The notes under the pieces: generated by a model | What the model was told of the DNA's origin: nothing | Seen by the model: the letters and a program-made list of their open reading frames with translations, nothing else | Databases searched by the model: none | Shown here: positions 10,115 through 18,440 of the stretch, one piece after another | Layout: every line of letters begins with the position of its first letter | Position numbering within the stretch: the first letter of the stretch is position 1 | Assembly (NCBI GenBank): GCA_021792365.1 | Contig: JAJYUT010000003.1 | Coordinates: 620,001 to 684,000, forward strand | Direction of reading: 5' to 3' | Origin: Pseudomonadota bacterium | Lineage (GTDB): Bacteria > Pseudomonadota > Alphaproteobacteria > Dongiales > Dongiaceae | DNA length: 64,000 nt | Position numbers and translations under genes: made by a program

Positions 10115-10987
10115 ATGACGCACGAGTCGAAGCCTAGGCCCAGCCGGCCGCGCAATCAGCCGCAGGCTGTCGTTGCCGCCGCCAAGGGCCGCGAGACCTA
10201 TTCCGATTTCCTGCAGCTCGACGTCCTGCTCAATCTTCAGGCGACGTTGCACGATCCGCCGCAGCGGGACGAATTGCTGTTCATCGTGATCCATCAGGTG
10301 AGCGAGCTGTGGCTGAAGCTGATGCATCACGAGCTTTCCGAAGCCCGGCGCGAGATCGCGCGCGATGAACTGCCGCAGGCGCTGAAACATTTTGCGCGGG
10401 TGAAGGCGATCCAGGAGCAATTGATTGCCGCCTGGAAGGTCCTGAACACCATGACGCCGGCGGACTATCTGGAGTTCCGCCATGTGCTCGGCACCTCCTC
10501 CGGGTTCCAGAGCTGGGGCTACCGCCTGGTCGAATACATCCTCGGCAACAAGGATGCCACCTATATCAACGTACATCGCCGCGATCCGAAGATCGTCGCA
10601 CGGCTGGAGGCCGCGCTGGCGGAGCCCTCGCTCTATGACGAGGTGCTCCGGCTGCTGGCACGACGCGGATTCAAGCTGCCCGCCACCGTCGTCAAGCGTG
10701 ACTGGCGCAAGCCCTTCGCCGGGCACAAGGCGGCGGTCGAAGCCTGGCTCGCCATCTATCGCCGGCCACGCGATCACTGGGACCTCTACGATCTCGCCGA
10801 GAAGCTGATGGACATGGAGATGCTGTTCCAGCGCTGGCGCTTCGACCACGTGAGCGCGGTGGAGCGCGTGATCGGGCACCAGCCCGGCACGGGCGGCTCC
10901 AGCGGCGTCGCGTTCCTGAAGAAGGCGCTCGATCTGCGGTTCTTCCCTGACCTTTATGAGGTGCGGAACCGGTTGATCTACGGCTAG
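10115..10987 (+). CDS. kynA: Tryptophan 2,3-dioxygenase
   Basis: This haem dioxygenase oxidises L-tryptophan to N-formylkynurenine, the first step of the kynurenine pathway. The 290-residue protein carries family landmarks: YSDFLQLDVLLNLQ, FIVIHQVSELWLKLMHHEL, LGTSSGFQSWGYRLVEY and the C-terminal HQPGTGGSSGVAFLKK. The ATG at 10115 has GAGAGG 8 nt upstream. A GTG three codons earlier is possible. It lies 9 bp upstream of a PLP-dependent dehydratase on the same strand. No kynureninase or formamidase gene is in the window. Confidence 0.95.
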   Translation: MTHESKPRPSRPRNQPQAVVAAAKGRETYSDFLQLDVLLNLQATLHDPPQRDELLFIVIHQVSELWLKLMHHELSEARREIARDELPQALKHFARVKAIQEQLIAAWKVLNTMTPADYLEFRHVLGTSSGFQSWGYRLVEYILGNKDATYINVHRRDPKIVARLEAALAEPSLYDEVLRLLARRGFKLPATVVKRDWRKPFAGHKAAVEAWLAIYRRPRDHWDLYDLAEKLMDMEMLFQRWRFDHVSAVERVIGHQPGTGGSSGVAFLKKALDLRFFPDLYEVRNRLIYG

Positions 10988-10996
10988 GATGCGGCA

Positions 10997-12010
10997 ATGA
11001 ACCGGGACTGGCCCACGCTCTCCGACATCCGCGCGACGCAGACGCTGCTGGCGCCGCACCTGGTGCGCACGCCGATGGTGCCATGGACCTCGCCAACCCT
11101 GGCGCGGCTGCTCGGGGAAAAGACGAAGCCGTTCCTGAAGCTCGAGCTGTTCCAGATGACCGGCACCTTCAAGGCGCGCGGGGCGCTGACCTGGGCCTTG
11201 TCGCTGAATCCGGAGCAGAGGGCGCGCGGCATCACAGCCGTCAGCGCCGGCAACCATGCGATCGCAGCCGCTTTCGCCGCCAAGGCGGTCGGCGCACCAG
11301 CGAGGATCGTTGTGCTGAAGAGCGCCAATCCGCTGCGCCTGGCGATGGCGCGCGATCTCGGCGCGGAGATCATCATCGCGGAGAACGGGCCGGAAGGCTT
11401 CGCCATCGCCGAGAGATTGGTGAAGGAGGACGGCCTCACCTTCATCCATCCGTTCGATGGACCGAACGTGGCGCGCGGCACCGGCACCCTGGGTGCGGAA
11501 ATCGCGGATGACGTGCCCGATCTCGATGCGGTGGTGGTGGCGATCGGCGGTGGCGGGCTGGCCTCCGGCATGGCGCGCGCGCTCAAGCTGCTGCAGCCCA
11601 ACTGCAAGATCTATGGCGTCGAACCGGTCGGCGCGCCAAGCATGCGCCGCTCGTTCGATGAAGGCGCGCCGGTGAAACTGGACCGCATCGACACGATCGC
11701 GGATTCGCTCGCCCCGCCGATGTCCCTGCCCTACAGCTTCGGACTGGCGCGCGCCCATATCGATGATATCGTCCTGGTCGACGACGATGCCATGTGCGCT
11801 GCGCTGGCGCTGCTGCAAGCCGAGGCCAAGCTGGCCGTCGAGCCGGCAGCGGCAGCGGCAACAGCGGCTGCCATGGGGCCTCTGCGCGAGCGGCTGGCCG
11901 GAAGCAGAGTCTGCTTTGTCGTCTGCGGCGCCAATATCGACGCAGAGACCTACAGCCGGTTGCTGGCGCGCGGGGAGCGAGCACGCCCCGCCCTCCAGCC
12001 GCATCGTTAG
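10997..12010 (+). CDS. PLP-dependent threonine/serine dehydratase-like enzyme
   Basis: This 337-residue fold-type II PLP enzyme probably deaminates threonine or serine. The Schiff-base lysine lies in the motif TGTFKARGA, and the phosphate-binding glycine loop is AIGGGGLASG. SAGNHAIAAAFAAK is the substrate-binding loop of the family. There is no C-terminal ACT regulatory domain, so it is not the feedback-inhibited biosynthetic IlvA form. The gene follows tryptophan dioxygenase by 9 bp, which suggests joint amino-acid catabolism, but the exact substrate cannot be read from the sequence. Confidence 0.85.
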   Translation: MNRDWPTLSDIRATQTLLAPHLVRTPMVPWTSPTLARLLGEKTKPFLKLELFQMTGTFKARGALTWALSLNPEQRARGITAVSAGNHAIAAAFAAKAVGAPARIVVLKSANPLRLAMARDLGAEIIIAENGPEGFAIAERLVKEDGLTFIHPFDGPNVARGTGTLGAEIADDVPDLDAVVVAIGGGGLASGMARALKLLQPNCKIYGVEPVGAPSMRRSFDEGAPVKLDRIDTIADSLAPPMSLPYSFGLARAHIDDIVLVDDDAMCAALALLQAEAKLAVEPAAAAATAAAMGPLRERLAGSRVCFVVCGANIDAETYSRLLARGERARPALQPHR

Positions 12011-12102
12011 CGCATTACAGCAATCGGGTTCGCCACCTGCGGTAACGCGCCGGGCGCGGGATTGTTGATGCATGGCGCTTGCCTGCGCGCCGGAGACTCC
12101 CA

Positions 12103-13284
12103 ATGCCTGCCAGCCGCCGCCCCTTGATAAACCTGCTCGGGTTCGAGATTCGCTTCGATCTGACCTGGCTGATCCTCGTCGCACTCATCGTTTGGACCCT
12201 GGGAGCAGGCTACTTCCCGGCCGCCCAAGCAGATCTTTCGACCGCGACCTATGTCTGGATGGCCGTGTTCGGCGCGTTTGGGCTCTTCGCGTCGATCATT
12301 CTCCACGAGCTGGCCCATTCGGTCGTCGGGCGGAAACTCGGCATGCACATCAAAGGCATCCGGCTTTTCGTCTTCGGCGGAGCGGCGGAGTTGACGGAGG
12401 AGCCGCCGAGCCCGCGCGTCGAGGCCCTGATGGTGATCGTCGGGCCGGCGATGAGCATCGCACTGGCGATCTTGTGCTATGCAGCCGCCGCCATCCTGTT
12501 GGGCTTGAACGTGCCGCAGCCGGTTGTGACCGTGCTCGGCTATCTGGCTGCGGCGAACCTGATCCTCGCGCTGTTCAATCTCATTCCCGCTTTTCCTCTG
12601 GACGGGGGCCGCCTGTTGCGAGCCGGGTTGTGGGCGTGGCGCGGCGATCTCATCTGGGCGACGCGCGTGGCCTCGCTGGTCGGCGGTGCCTTCGGCCTGC
12701 TTCTGATCATCCTGGGCATCCTGAGCGCTTTCTATGGAAACCTGGTCAGCGGCATGTGGTGGTTCCTCATCGGCCTGTTCATCCGCGCCGCCGCCGGTTC
12801 GTCCTATCGCCAGGTGCTTGCACAGCGCATCCTGCAAGCCGTTCCGGTCCGCCGCCTGATGCGGCCCGATCCGATCAGCGTATCGCCGGACATCTCGGTT
12901 CAGCATCTGACGGAGGAATTCCTGCTGGGCCGGTCGTTGAAGGAGGTGCCTGTCGTTCTGAACCAGCATCTGATTGGAACGGTGGGGATTGCGGATGTCA
13001 AAGCCGTGCCGCCGGCGGAGCGCCTGGAGCGACGCGTCGCCGACATCCTGCAACCGATTGGCGGCAGCGCGATCGCGATCGATGCCCGCGCCGACGAGGC
13101 ACTCGGCCAGATGCAGCAAAACGGGCGCGGCCGGCTATTCATTCTGGAGGATGAACGGCTCGTCGGCGTCCTGTCCTTGCGAGACCTGCTCCAGCACCTC
13201 AGCATCACCTCCGAGCTGCAGGTGAGTGCGCAATCAGACCGTGGCTCCCCATTCCGCGGCTCAGCCGGGGCCAGCGCCGAATAG
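12103..13284 (+). CDS. Site-2 protease (M50) family protein with CBS domains
   Basis: This is an intramembrane zinc metalloprotease of about 393 residues. Several hydrophobic helices surround the zinc motif HELAH (His68, Glu69, His72), with a second-site NLIPAFPLDGGR motif that supplies the third ligand. Two CBS motifs follow (PVRRLMRPDPISVSPD... and ...RLFILEDERLVGVLSLRDLL), suggesting control by adenine nucleotides. The ATG at 12103 has GGAG 8 nt upstream. The regulated substrate is unknown, and no sigma or anti-sigma partner lies nearby. Confidence 0.9.
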   Translation: MPASRRPLINLLGFEIRFDLTWLILVALIVWTLGAGYFPAAQADLSTATYVWMAVFGAFGLFASIILHELAHSVVGRKLGMHIKGIRLFVFGGAAELTEEPPSPRVEALMVIVGPAMSIALAILCYAAAAILLGLNVPQPVVTVLGYLAAANLILALFNLIPAFPLDGGRLLRAGLWAWRGDLIWATRVASLVGGAFGLLLIILGILSAFYGNLVSGMWWFLIGLFIRAAAGSSYRQVLAQRILQAVPVRRLMRPDPISVSPDISVQHLTEEFLLGRSLKEVPVVLNQHLIGTVGIADVKAVPPAERLERRVADILQPIGGSAIAIDARADEALGQMQQNGRGRLFILEDERLVGVLSLRDLLQHLSITSELQVSAQSDRGSPFRGSAGASAE

Positions 13285-13555
13285 TGGCTTGCGGGACGTC
13301 CATACATCCGGCCTTGGGTCCGGGTTGTCGAATACGCTCCCTCAGAGGCGTCAGTCCACGCCGTAATCGAACCCCCCCAAGCCAAGCAGCTCTTGCACAT
13401 CTTCGTGGAGACGTCGCGCCGGCGCCGGCGCTCAATATCCGGGGCGGGTCGGCAGGCGCCCGCCCGTGACAAGAGCCAGAGCGCCAAGTGCGGCAGCAAC
13501 ATTATTATCTCGATACTGTTCGCCAGAAGCACAATCATCCTTCTGGGAGACCACC

Positions 13556-14011
13556 ATGGCTGCAAATGACGCGATTGCCTTGCTGAAGGCTGACCATAAA
13601 GAAGTCGCTGAGATGCTCCAAAAGTTCGAGACCGCCCGCTCCACCAAGGAGAGACTGGCGCAGCAGATCTGCATGTCCCTCACCGTCCACGCACAGATCG
13701 AGGAAGAAATCTTCTATCCGGCTGCGCGAGAAGCGCTCGGAGATGAAGGCGAGGACCTTCTGAACGAAGCGAAGGTCGAACACAACTCGCTCAAGGAACT
13801 GATCGGCCAAATCGAGAGCTCAAGCCCCGAAGACGAACTGTTCGATGCGCATGTGAAGGTGCTGGGCGAATACGTGAAGCATCACGTGAAGGAAGAGGAA
13901 GGTGAACTCTTCCCCAAGCTCCGCAAGAGCGACATGGACCTCCGGGAGGTGGGCGAACAACTCGCGGCTCGTAAAAAGGAACTCATGTCACAGATGAAGG
14001 CGGCGGCTTAG
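13556..14011 (+). CDS. Hemerythrin HHE domain protein
   Basis: This 151-residue four-helix-bundle protein probably binds a di-iron centre for O2, NO or iron handling. The iron-ligand pattern is present: KADHKEV, HAQIEEEIFYP, EHNSLK and HHVKEEEGELFP. The ATG at 13556 (MAANDAIALLK) is preceded by GGGAG about 10 nt upstream. The frame upstream to 13466 has no homologous content. The gene stands alone between the M50 protease and the RHH regulator and is followed by a strong hairpin. Confidence 0.93.
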   Translation: MAANDAIALLKADHKEVAEMLQKFETARSTKERLAQQICMSLTVHAQIEEEIFYPAAREALGDEGEDLLNEAKVEHNSLKELIGQIESSSPEDELFDAHVKVLGEYVKHHVKEEEGELFPKLRKSDMDLREVGEQLAARKKELMSQMKAAA

Positions 14012-14058
14012 ATCCGCCCGCCTTCGGCTCGGCTCTTCCTGGAATTCGGTCAACCACG

Positions 14059-14092
14059 CGGCGAGGCGGAGGCTAGTGCTTCCGCCTCGCCG
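14059..14092 (+). terminator. Hairpin terminator after hemerythrin gene
   Basis: A 12-bp perfect stem (14059-14070 with 14081-14092, GC-rich, 10-nt loop) lies about 50 nt after the hemerythrin stop. The T-run after it is weak (TTAGCTGT). Confidence 0.6.
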
Positions 14093-14185
14093 TTAGCTGT
14101 CGATTGAAGCGATCGCTGATGCCACGTGCGAACGCCAGAAGATCCGGCGTAATAAGCCTTGTATACCTAGCCGGCGCTCCACATA

Positions 14186-14216
14186 TACCATCCAGTCAGA
14201 TGGTGCACAGATGGTA
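14186..14216 (+). promoter_or_regulatory. Putative RHH operator (three GATGGT half-sites)
   Basis: ACCATC at 14187-14192 is followed by inverted copies GATGGT at 14199-14204 and 14210-14215, spaced by 11-12 bp. The array sits immediately upstream of the ribbon-helix-helix regulator start. Short repeated half-sites at one-turn spacing are typical RHH operators, so autoregulation is inferred. Confidence 0.5.
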
Positions 14217-14225
14217 GGGCCGCGA

Positions 14226-14642
14226 ATGGAACCAGCGACGCAGCCGCCGCCGAAAGGGCCGGACAGCGAGAAGATCACGATCAACCTCGGATATGTCGAT
14301 CTTGGCCACATCGATCTATTGGTGGCGCAGAGCTTCTATTCGAACCGCACCGACTTCATCAGGACAGCCATCAGGGGTCTGCTCGACCGCCACCATTCAA
14401 CCCTCAAGCAGACCGTCGCCAGACAGCAGTTGGAGCTGGGTCTGCGGCACTATAGCAGACAAGATCTCGAGCGCGTGCGCGCAGCCGGAAGGATGCTCAA
14501 CATCCAGGTTCTTGGACTGGCGACGATAGCCGCTGACGTGTCGCCGGAGCTTGCGCGGGAAACGATCGGTTCCATTCAAGTGCTCGGCGCTTTGCACGCG
14601 AGCGCGGCAGTGAAGGCTGCGCTTGCCGATCGTATTCACTGA
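14226..14642 (+). CDS. Ribbon-helix-helix (CopG-like) regulator of the adjacent depolymerase
   Basis: This small regulator of 138 residues has an N-terminal RHH DNA-binding segment (KITINLGYVDLGHIDLLV, then SNRTDFIRTAIRGLLDRH), a form seen in proteins encoded next to PHB-depolymerase-like esterases. The ATG at 14226 is preferred: it has TAGGG 7 nt upstream, and the ATG at 14211 lies inside the putative operator and lacks a Shine-Dalgarno sequence. The remaining two thirds is a helical C-terminal domain of unknown role. The esterase starts about 110 bp downstream on the same strand. Confidence 0.8.
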   Translation: MEPATQPPPKGPDSEKITINLGYVDLGHIDLLVAQSFYSNRTDFIRTAIRGLLDRHHSTLKQTVARQQLELGLRHYSRQDLERVRAAGRMLNIQVLGLATIAADVSPELARETIGSIQVLGALHASAAVKAALADRIH

Positions 14643-14749
14643 CCGCCGATCTTCTTCGCTCCGTTAAACACTTCACCAGAAATTCTATGGCCCTTCCGTG
14701 GAAGGACCAGCCGCGCCTTGTCGATTCAAATGCAACGGGAATTTGCCTC

Positions 14750-15991
14750 ATGAAACCTCTTTCGCAAACTGACATGGCCGAGGCGACCCGTCTCACGCTC
14801 GAAGGGCGGTTGGATGAGGCAACTGCCTTGCTGCGCGCAGCAACTCGCGCCACTGTGAGGCCGGCCAATTCGCCTGAAGCGGAGCCTGAGCGCGAGCCTG
14901 CGTCTCCTCGCGGAGCTCCGGAAATCATGGACCTAGTCCCACCATCAGCAGCAACGGGTGATTGTTGGACATTTCCATCGCGCGCCCGGACTGAAAGAGG
15001 TTCGAAAGAAAGTCAGTACTCACGAACCGACAGGGACGTTGGAGATCAAGCCGACAAGGAGCTGCCGCGAACCTACTCACGGACCCCACGAGCCGGCACG
15101 CGAGCACTTATCCTGCCGGAGGGGGCCCGGTTTGAAGAGCGCGTCTTTACGAATCACGCGGGGACCCGTCGCTATAAGCTCTACATCCCATCCAGCTTTA
15201 CTGGCGAAGCGGCTCCGCTCGTGATGATGCTGCATGGTTGCACCCAATCTCCCGATGATTTTGCGGCGGGCACTCGCATGAACCTCTTGGCGGAGGAGTT
15301 CGGCTTCCTGGTTGCCTATCCTGCACAACCGAAGTCTGCGAATCCTTCGAAGTGCTGGAACTGGTTCCGGCCTGGCGACCAGTGCCGTGACCAGGGTGAG
15401 CCCGCGCTGATGGCGGGAATGGCTCAACAGATCGCGACCGATTTCCCCATTGTGCGCTCACAGATTTACGCCGCCGGCTTGTCGGCGGGTGGCGCAGCGG
15501 CGGCGATCCTGGGCGCGACCTACCCTGACACCTTCGCGGCGGTTGGCGTTCATTCCGGGCTGGCTTGCGGTGCCGCTACGGATATCCCATCGGCCTTCCG
15601 TGCAATGCGGCAGGGCGGCTCAGGCGCCAAACCACATCCGCGTTCCGGTCCTTCACGCCCTATGCCCACGATCGTGTTTCATGGGGACCGCGACACTACC
15701 GTCAGTCCAGTCAACGGCGATCACGTCATAGAGCAGGCCAAGGCGAACGCAGACCTCAAACGTTCCATACGAAGCGGTGACTCGCACGGCGGCGTCAAAT
15801 ACACGTGTACCGTTGAGGCGGATGAAGCCGGCCGAACGATCGTGGAGCATTGGGTACTGCACGGGTGTGGTCATGCGTGGTCCGGCGGCAGCGCGGAAGG
15901 ATCATACACTGAACCGCGCGGCCCAGATGCCAGTCGCGAAATGATCCGCTTTTTCTTTCAGCACCGCACAAAGAGCACTGCCGAGCCCTGA
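14750..15991 (+). CDS. PHB depolymerase family esterase
   Basis: This 413-residue alpha/beta hydrolase of the polyhydroxybutyrate depolymerase / LpqC type hydrolyses polyester or related ester substrates. The nucleophile Ser245 lies in GLSAGG, the acid in HGDRDTTV, and the base in CGHAWSGG. The N-terminus (MAEATRLTLEGRLDEATALL) is the usual helical lead-in of this subfamily and no signal peptide is seen, so it is probably intracellular. The region from about 60 to 125 is low-complexity linker. It is preceded by an RHH regulator that likely controls it. Confidence 0.88.
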   Translation: MKPLSQTDMAEATRLTLEGRLDEATALLRAATRATVRPANSPEAEPEREPASPRGAPEIMDLVPPSAATGDCWTFPSRARTERGSKESQYSRTDRDVGDQADKELPRTYSRTPRAGTRALILPEGARFEERVFTNHAGTRRYKLYIPSSFTGEAAPLVMMLHGCTQSPDDFAAGTRMNLLAEEFGFLVAYPAQPKSANPSKCWNWFRPGDQCRDQGEPALMAGMAQQIATDFPIVRSQIYAAGLSAGGAAAAILGATYPDTFAAVGVHSGLACGAATDIPSAFRAMRQGGSGAKPHPRSGPSRPMPTIVFHGDRDTTVSPVNGDHVIEQAKANADLKRSIRSGDSHGGVKYTCTVEADEAGRTIVEHWVLHGCGHAWSGGSAEGSYTEPRGPDASREMIRFFFQHRTKSTAEP

Positions 15992-16146
15992 GCAGTAACA
16001 GTTGTCTCGCTGGCACCCTGCAGCCTTCAGCAACTGACCGCCGGTGAGGCTCGGCTTCGGCAGGCCATAACCCCATTCGCTGCTCGCTTAAGAGCCGTGC
16101 GACCGATGAATCGAGCGATTCCGGGTGAGGTCAATTGATTGTCGGT

Positions 16147-16425
16147 TTATTCGTGGCAAACCGAATAGCCGTTTGACTCTGTCTCGGGCACCTCGCCGTG
16201 GCTCTCGGGCAGATACTCGGTCAGATGGGTCTCGGAGGCTTTCTCCGCCGCAAGGAAAACGTGATGGAGGGTCGGCCCGGCCTCAAATACCAGGACCTTT
16301 TGCCCCGGCGCCACACTGCGCATTGCCTCGACGAATACGCGATCGTTCGCTGCTCGTCCGGTTCGATCGATCGATAGTACTCCGCCAGATGCGCGCGCGG
16401 CTCCCATTCGATGTCGAAGCACGCG
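16147..16425 (-). pseudogene. Remnant of a SAM-dependent methyltransferase (NNMT-like)
   Basis: One minus frame reads VLVFEAGPTLHHVFLAAEK then SETHLTEYLPE, which resembles the SAM-binding start of NNMT/PNMT-type methyltransferases. The preceding residues (WEPRAHLAEYYRSIEPDEQ) are in a different frame, so there is a frameshift. The gene ends after about 90 codons where some 260 are expected. It directly follows the membrane-protein gene at 16428, suggesting a former operon partner. Confidence 0.5.
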
Positions 16426-16427
16426 TA

Positions 16428-16991
16428 TTACCTCTTGATGGCCCAGGCCAGGAAGAGCCGCAGCCCCCGCGCAAGTGCGAATTCATACGCCGCGGCACCG
16501 ACGTTGGCGCCGGCCAGAAACACGATGGCATCGACCGCGCTGATGGATTCTGTGAACAGCGCGGCACCCGCCGCTCCCAGATAATACGGCGCCTCCTTCG
16601 CCAACTCCGTGACGATGTAGCCGAGATGCGCGGCAGCCCGACGCCAGCGCTGGCTTGAGGTCCGGCGCGTGACGAGATCGTGCGCGGCTTTCGACAGCAG
16701 GTTGGTGCTCGTGCCGGTGCGCTGGAGCAGGTCCCAGTTTACCTTGAGGATGGCCCACAGGCCGCCGGCCCAGGCCAGATAACTGGCGAACAGGAGGACC
16801 AGCGCCTCGCCACGATCAAGCCCCTCCAACAGGTGCGAGGCCACCAACAGCAGCCCGGCGCTCGTTGCGACGAAGTCGAGGGCATAGGTCGTCACAACCG
16901 ACGCCGCCAAAGTCGCGAGCCACCGCCGCGTGCCAAGATATGCCGGAATGCGCTGGGAACCAGGCCGCACTCCTACCTGCCCGGGAGACAT
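16428..16991 (-). CDS. Multi-pass membrane protein of unknown function
   Basis: The ATG at 16991 (MSPGQVGVRPG) has an excellent AGGAGGG Shine-Dalgarno 5 nt upstream, giving 187 residues. The frame continues far upstream, but that part is antisense to the divergent regulator and is not coding. Hydrophobic segments are visible at about residues 28-55, 60-80, 115-140 and the C-terminus (LRLFLAWAIKR). I do not recognise the family. It is divergent from a TetR-like gene with two operator-like palindromes between them, so its expression is probably controlled by that regulator. Confidence 0.75.
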   Translation of the reverse strand: MSPGQVGVRPGSQRIPAYLGTRRWLATLAASVVTTYALDFVATSAGLLLVASHLLEGLDRGEALVLLFASYLAWAGGLWAILKVNWDLLQRTGTSTNLLSKAAHDLVTRRTSSQRWRRAAAHLGYIVTELAKEAPYYLGAAGAALFTESISAVDAIVFLAGANVGAAAYEFALARGLRLFLAWAIKR

Positions 16992-17006
16992 GGCTACCCT
17001 CCTTTG

Positions 17007-17025
17007 CATACGTACGGTATGTATG
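17007..17025. promoter_or_regulatory. TetR-type operator palindrome, proximal to membrane protein
   Basis: The 19-bp imperfect palindrome CATACGTACGGTATGTATG lies 16 bp upstream of the membrane-protein start. It resembles the GTATGTA/TACATAC class of TetR operators. A near-copy lies at 17065-17083. Confidence 0.6.
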
Positions 17026-17064
17026 TAACGTTTATTTGCGGGCCACTGCGGAGTCAAGTAAACA

Positions 17065-17083
17065 CGTACATACGGTACGCATG
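17065..17083. promoter_or_regulatory. TetR-type operator palindrome, proximal to regulator gene
   Basis: CGTACATACGGTACGCATG matches the site at 17007-17025 at 15 of 19 positions. It lies 25 bp before the apparent start of the TetR-like gene, so both divergent promoters could be repressed. Confidence 0.6.
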
Positions 17084-17108
17084 ATTCGGGGTGTAGCAGG
17101 AGGGCAAC

Positions 17109-17834
17109 ATAGAAACGAAGCCGAAGAGGATCCGCTCGACCCTGCCGAAGGATGAGGCGCGGCGCCGCTATATCGAAATCGGCGAACTCGCCGCGCTGGA
17201 GCAGATCCGCAAGGATTCCAAGATGTTGGACAATCTCGCCATTGCGGTCGGGCCGTTTGCCCGGCTCGATGCGGGGGCGGTCGCGGAGCGCGACAGGAAG
17301 ACCCGCGGGGCGATCACCAACCTGTTCGGCAGCCAGGCGAGCTTCCAGGCCGAGACCATGGCACTGGCCTTGAGTGCAGGAGACTGGATCGCGCGCATCG
17401 ATTACCCCGAACCCGCCGATTACCAAGCGGCTGACGCGTGGGTCGAGGCCCTGTTCGCCGGTCAGTCGGAGCGCGGCCCGACGCATGGCGTCAAGCCGGT
17501 GCTGAGCTATGCCTTTCTATGGGCCCTGTGGCTCAGTGCTGTGCCTTATGGGCTATGGAGCAAGCGCGTGTCGCAGCCCAGTGTCGCGGAATTTGCGCGA
17601 TGGCTGGAATCGCTGGAGCAGGTCTATTCGAAGGCGCTCGGTCATTTTGGCATGAAGCTGCGCGAGGGCGTCACCTTGAACGACCTCGCCTGCGCGACCG
17701 GGAGCCTCATCGAAGGGGCCTGGCTCAACCAGTGCCTCAGCACGCGGCATCCCAGCGACTCGTCGCAACCGATCTCTGCCGTTTTGCGCCGCTCCGGGCG
17801 CCTGTTGTGGCAGGGCGCGGTGGAACCGGCATAG
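17109..17834 (+). CDS. TetR-like transcriptional regulator with apparent ATA start
   Basis: The frame gives about 241 residues beginning IETKPKRIRSTLPKDEARRRY. It has a helix-turn-helix-like segment (KTRGAITNLFGSQASFQAET) that resembles the TetR pattern, and a helical ligand-binding C-terminal part. The first ATG in frame is at 17223, which would cut off the first 38 residues, including part of the N-terminal DNA-binding region. An AGGAGGG Shine-Dalgarno at 17098-17104 sits 4 nt before an ATA codon at 17109, and an in-frame TAG lies at 17094. Either ATA is the start (a mutated ATG) or CTG at 17142 is used. It is divergent from the membrane protein with shared operators, and its stop abuts nudK. 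Confidence 0.6.
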   Translation: METKPKRIRSTLPKDEARRRYIEIGELAALEQIRKDSKMLDNLAIAVGPFARLDAGAVAERDRKTRGAITNLFGSQASFQAETMALALSAGDWIARIDYPEPADYQAADAWVEALFAGQSERGPTHGVKPVLSYAFLWALWLSAVPYGLWSKRVSQPSVAEFARWLESLEQVYSKALGHFGMKLREGVTLNDLACATGSLIEGAWLNQCLSTRHPSDSSQPISAVLRRSGRLLWQGAVEPA

Positions 17835-18434
17835 CTAGCGCGCCAGCCCCTTCAGCGCCGCGTAGTAGATCAGCAGGATGGTCTTGGCGTCGATGATCTC
17901 GCTGCGCTCGATCATGGCGAGCGCGTCCTTCAGCGCCACCTCGACGATCTCGATGTCCTCGCCCTCGCCTTCGTGGCCGCCACCGGCACTGACACGGTCG
18001 GCCGGAGTGTAGTCCGCCGTGAAGAAATGCAGCCGCTCAGTGACCGCGCCGGGGCTCATGTATGCGGAGAGCACTTCCCTGACATGCTGGATGCGATAGC
18101 CGGTCTCCTCCTCCGCCTCGCGGCGGATGGCGGTGGCGGGATCATCTTCGTCAAGCAAGCCGGCCGGCAGCTCGAGCAGCATGCCGTCCGGATGCCCGTT
18201 GATGAACGCCGGCAGGCGGAATTGGCGCGTCAGCAGGATCGTATCGCGTTCCTTGTCGTGGAGCAGGATGCAGCAGCCATCGCCCCGGTCATACGCCTCA
18301 CGGTCCTGGCGCTGCTCGCGCCCGTCGCGCCGGCGATAGGTGTACGTGTATTTGCGCAGCACGTACCAATTGTCGCTGAGCACATCCACGCGCTCGATCC
18401 GCACGCGGTCGGAGGTGGGCAGGTTCTCGGTCAT
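17835..18434 (-). CDS. nudK: NUDIX hydrolase, GDP-mannose pyrophosphatase (NudK) type
   Basis: This 199-residue NUDIX enzyme probably hydrolyses GDP-mannose or another nucleotide sugar to NMP and sugar phosphate. The NUDIX box is present as GLLDEDDPATAIRREAEEETGY. The N-terminal YTYRRRDGREQRQDREAYDRG segment and the late HEGEGEDIEIVEV motif are typical of the NudK/ADP-ribose pyrophosphatase branch. It converges with the TetR-like gene with no gap. The preference for GDP-mannose is inferred from overall resemblance only. Confidence 0.85.
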   Translation of the reverse strand: MTENLPTSDRVRIERVDVLSDNWYVLRKYTYTYRRRDGREQRQDREAYDRGDGCCILLHDKERDTILLTRQFRLPAFINGHPDGMLLELPAGLLDEDDPATAIRREAEEETGYRIQHVREVLSAYMSPGAVTERLHFFTADYTPADRVSAGGGHEGEGEDIEIVEVALKDALAMIERSEIIDAKTILLIYYAALKGLAR

Positions 18435-18440
18435 GGCAAG

